From CAXQRU01 sp964226685 (GTDB taxonomy: Bacteria; Pseudomonadota; Gammaproteobacteria; Pseudomonadales; Cellvibrionaceae): a DNA stretch of 16,472 nt. Position numbers and translations under genes: made by a program. Each line of letters opens with the position of its first letter. Positions within the stretch are counted from its first letter, which is position 1. The stretch covers positions 1 through 16,472 of the forward strand of contig CAXQRU010000011.1 in assembly GCA_964226685.1 (NCBI GenBank), read 5' to 3'. Of this stretch, positions 14,495-16,472 are shown one piece after another. Below the pieces are notes generated by a model. The model made no database searches, was not told the origin of the DNA, and worked only from the letters and a program-made list of their open reading frames with translations.

Positions 14495-15607
14495 ATGAAG
14501 CGGTGTGCGGGTGTTTTTTGGAAATCCAACGGTGGTGATTGTTTGTCAATTATCCCTGAGCAAAGCTACTTGTCTCCATCTGAGTCAGTGATGGCCATGC
14601 CTGAGTCTGAGGCTCGATTGTATATTTCTGCACTGCAGCAGGGCGCGGTACCTGATTCTCTTAAATACTATTTAGATCCTTCTTTAGGTTCTTTTACTGA
14701 ATTTGCTGTAAATTTGGGAGCTTTCGAACGTATTGAATGGTCGCTTCCAGCCAATGTTCATTGTTCTGATGAAGAGGTTTGTCTCTTATCTCCAGCTTCG
14801 ACTAATACACAGTATGCCTTATCCAACGCCAATATTGAAATTCCTCCACTTTCTTCGACGGCCAAAGAGTTATTGAGATTGCAACAGTTGGAGGAGGTGG
14901 ATATTGATGAGTTGGTTTACTGGATCAACCAAGATGCGGCTTTAAGTGCATCTCTGCTTTACATTGTGCAAAGCCCTTTTTACAGTCGAAAAAAGGCGGC
15001 CTCCACCGTACAACAAGCAATTGTTCGCCTTGGGGTGGATCGGGCTTTGGTGTTGATGTGTTCATTTGCTCTATCGGCTGTACTGAAAAAACATGACTTA
15101 GACGCCAAGAGCAATGAGAGAGCTGTTGCGCTCGCGGTGATGTCTGAAAATGTTGCCAAGTTAACCAATTTGGAGATCAAACCCAAGTCGGCCTATTTGG
15201 TGGGTATGATGGTGGGATTTTGCGATTTGGCGATGCAATTTTGTTACTCCTCTGTTTATCAGACAGTTAAGAACCATCAAGAGCTAAATCGCCATATTCC
15301 TGCGGCTTTGTTTGATAGAGAGTGGTTAGAATTTTCAAGGCATGATCTGGCGGCAGCATTAATGCGGCATTGGTCAATTCCAGATACGATTGTGGATGCG
15401 GTGCTCTATGGTGACCCTATTTCTGAGCCGGTTGATGACAATCATGCTGTGCAGTGCTTGGGTGTTGCGCAAATGTTGTTGCGCCACGCTGGGCACTTTA
15501 TCTACGTCAACCGTTCTGGTCCTCCGGCTATGAAGGAGTATGGTTCTTCTGTCTCCTCAATGATTGAAGAGATGCAAGCCTTGCATATGTGTATTCCTGC
15601 TCCATAG
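14495..15607 (+). CDS. HDOD-domain protein
   Basis: The 370-residue product has an unassigned N-terminal part of about 110 residues, then an HDOD domain from about residue 114 to 315. The domain opens with IEIPPLS, contains INQDAALSASLLYIVQSP and AIVRLG (179-180 LG), and continues with a helical bundle. HDOD domains resemble HD phosphohydrolases but lack the catalytic His-Asp pairs; they act in signalling, often with c-di-GMP, motility or stress output. No second signalling domain is recognised here. The ATG at 14495 was chosen; a TTG at 14492 is possible, and a GGGAC lies 8-12 nt upstream of the two starts. The 182-bp gap before it shows no clear promoter. The gene ends one base from the convergent LysR gene. 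Confidence 0.85.
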   Translation: MKRCAGVFWKSNGGDCLSIIPEQSYLSPSESVMAMPESEARLYISALQQGAVPDSLKYYLDPSLGSFTEFAVNLGAFERIEWSLPANVHCSDEEVCLLSPASTNTQYALSNANIEIPPLSSTAKELLRLQQLEEVDIDELVYWINQDAALSASLLYIVQSPFYSRKKAASTVQQAIVRLGVDRALVLMCSFALSAVLKKHDLDAKSNERAVALAVMSENVAKLTNLEIKPKSAYLVGMMVGFCDLAMQFCYSSVYQTVKNHQELNRHIPAALFDREWLEFSRHDLAAALMRHWSIPDTIVDAVLYGDPISEPVDDNHAVQCLGVAQMLLRHAGHFIYVNRSGPPAMKEYGSSVSSMIEEMQALHMCIPAP

Positions 15608-15608
15608 A

Positions 15609-16451
15609 TCAATGCTTTAACCGCTCCGCGACAAATTTTTCAAAAGAATTGACGGCAAGATTGTTGTCGGTATGTTTCAGTAAGGAGATATGAGCATCTT
15701 CCAGGGGTAGTTTTTCAGATTCTATTTTTATGATGTCCAGCTCATCGGGTATCATATTTCTGGGTAAGACAGTAATACCCATACCCGCTTTGACCGCCGC
15801 AATAGTCCCTGCAAAGCTATGACTTGAAAATACGATTCGCCATTGTCTGTGGGCATTTTCCAATGATCGAATGGCTCTGGATCGATATACGCAGGGTTGG
15901 GGTGATAGCACTAAGGGGATTGGGTCGTTTTGGAATAAATCTTCAGAGCCGACCCATTCTAGAGTTTCTGACCAGACATCCATGCCATTGGGAAAGTCTT
16001 CGGGTTTATTCATTTTTACCAGCACCAAGTCAAAGGCTTTTTCCTTGAAGCGCTCAAATAAGTTCAAGGTGAGGTCACATTCAATATTCAATAAAATTCT
16101 TGGATGTAAGGTTGCGTATTCACTTAACACATCGGATAAAAACACGCTCGCAAAGTCTTCAGGTAGTCCAAATCTTACCTCACCCTGCAGGTCTGGCTGC
16201 TTAAATCGATCCATGGCTTCATGGTTGAGCTTGATGATTTTTTGTGCATAGCCCATGAGAATTTCGCCATCCGGGGTTAAGCATAACCCTTTGCCCCGAA
16301 CGAACAATGGCTTGCCAATTTGCTGCTCCAGTTTGGCAATTTGCTGACTGACGGCCGATTGGGTGCGGCCAACTTTATTGGCTGCTCGAGTGAAGCTGCC
16401 AGTATTGGCCACAGCGATAAAGCATTCTAGAGTGAGGGCGTCGAAACTCAT
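15609..16451 (-). CDS. LysR-family transcriptional regulator (LrhA-like)
   Basis: The 280-residue protein has an N-terminal winged helix-turn-helix (about residues 4-65; recognition region GSFTRAANKVGRTQSAVSQQ, 18-37), a linker helix to about 85, and a C-terminal effector-binding domain. The QPCVYRSRAI, WRIVFSSHSFAG and AGMGITVLP segments are typical of the LrhA/HexA-like branch, whose members often control motility, surface structures or secreted products. The target is not known. Length is slightly short but complete. The ATG is only 8 bases from adapter sequence, so the promoter and any divergently transcribed target gene are not in the window. It converges on the HDOD gene with a single base between stop codons and no terminator. 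Confidence 0.92.
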   Translation of the reverse strand: MSFDALTLECFIAVANTGSFTRAANKVGRTQSAVSQQIAKLEQQIGKPLFVRGKGLCLTPDGEILMGYAQKIIKLNHEAMDRFKQPDLQGEVRFGLPEDFASVFLSDVLSEYATLHPRILLNIECDLTLNLFERFKEKAFDLVLVKMNKPEDFPNGMDVWSETLEWVGSEDLFQNDPIPLVLSPQPCVYRSRAIRSLENAHRQWRIVFSSHSFAGTIAAVKAGMGITVLPRNMIPDELDIIKIESEKLPLEDAHISLLKHTDNNLAVNSFEKFVAERLKH

Positions 16452-16459
16452 ATATTAAT

Positions 16460-16472
16460 AGATCGGAAGAGC
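16460..16472 (+). other. Illumina adapter sequence at the contig end
   Basis: The final 13 bases read AGATCGGAAGAGC, identical to the shared stem of Illumina TruSeq adapters. This is read-through of short inserts left untrimmed before assembly. Bases 16452-16459 may be genomic, but their neighbourhood is untrustworthy. Confidence 0.95.

Overview
The window looks like an end-of-contig piece of a mid-GC, probably marine or aquatic gammaproteobacterial chromosome. This rests on a stand-alone EF-G whose sequence fits the second EF-G paralogue (fusA2 type) of Vibrio-like gammaproteobacteria, a PriA of ordinary proteobacterial form, a DUF423 membrane protein of the YgdD type next to priA, and the general look of the promoters. 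The last 13 bases (16460-16472) match the common Illumina adapter stem exactly, so the right edge is a library or assembly artefact and not genomic sequence. No species can be named from the sequence alone.

Layout. 1-600: a short AT-rich stretch with a 5' remnant of a PaiB-type FMN-binding protein, preceded by an exact CRP-like dyad and followed by a small unexplained frame. 617-2751: a bidirectional terminator and the EF-G gene on the minus strand with its own promoter. 2894-6618 (+): a secreted lipase-like hydrolase ending in a jacalin-like lectin domain, a strong hairpin, an HSL/BD-FAE type esterase, and a small two-helix membrane protein with a near-consensus promoter. 6646-10045 (+): a tightly packed three-gene unit of glycerophosphodiester phosphodiesterase, a short GlpD-like FAD oxidoreductase and an FGGY kinase, headed by a promoter overlapped by a dyad and by a possible Shine-Dalgarno-masking stem. 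10042-12577 (-): priA and a DUF423 gene, overlapping each other and ending tail-to-tail on the kinase. 12578-12855: non-coding, with a tandem 16-bp repeat and a possible 38-codon hydrophobic ORF. 12856-13695 (-): a SAM-dependent methyltransferase. 13696-14494: AT-rich, with dyads and a VOC (glyoxalase/bleomycin-resistance fold) gene lacking its 5' end. 14495-15607 (+): an HDOD protein. 15609-16451 (-): a LysR regulator of the LrhA-like type, convergent with the HDOD gene with one base between them.

How the genes fit together. The plus-strand block from 3006 to 10045 has a plausible common theme of lipid and glycerol-ester use. A secreted lipase-like enzyme with a sugar-binding module and a cytoplasmic esterase would release acyl chains and head groups. 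The phosphodiesterase would yield glycerol-3-phosphate, the GlpD-like enzyme would oxidise it, and the kinase would phosphorylate a glycerol-like polyol. Only the last three genes are physically coupled like an operon; the link to the first three is inference. The oxidoreductase lacks the usual C-terminal domain, and the kinase lacks two of the glycerol-contact residues of GlpK, so the true substrate of the unit is open. I see no CRISPR array, rRNA, tRNA, insertion sequence or integron, and no clear wholly new system. The most unusual items are the lipase-jacalin fusion and the three-gene unit.
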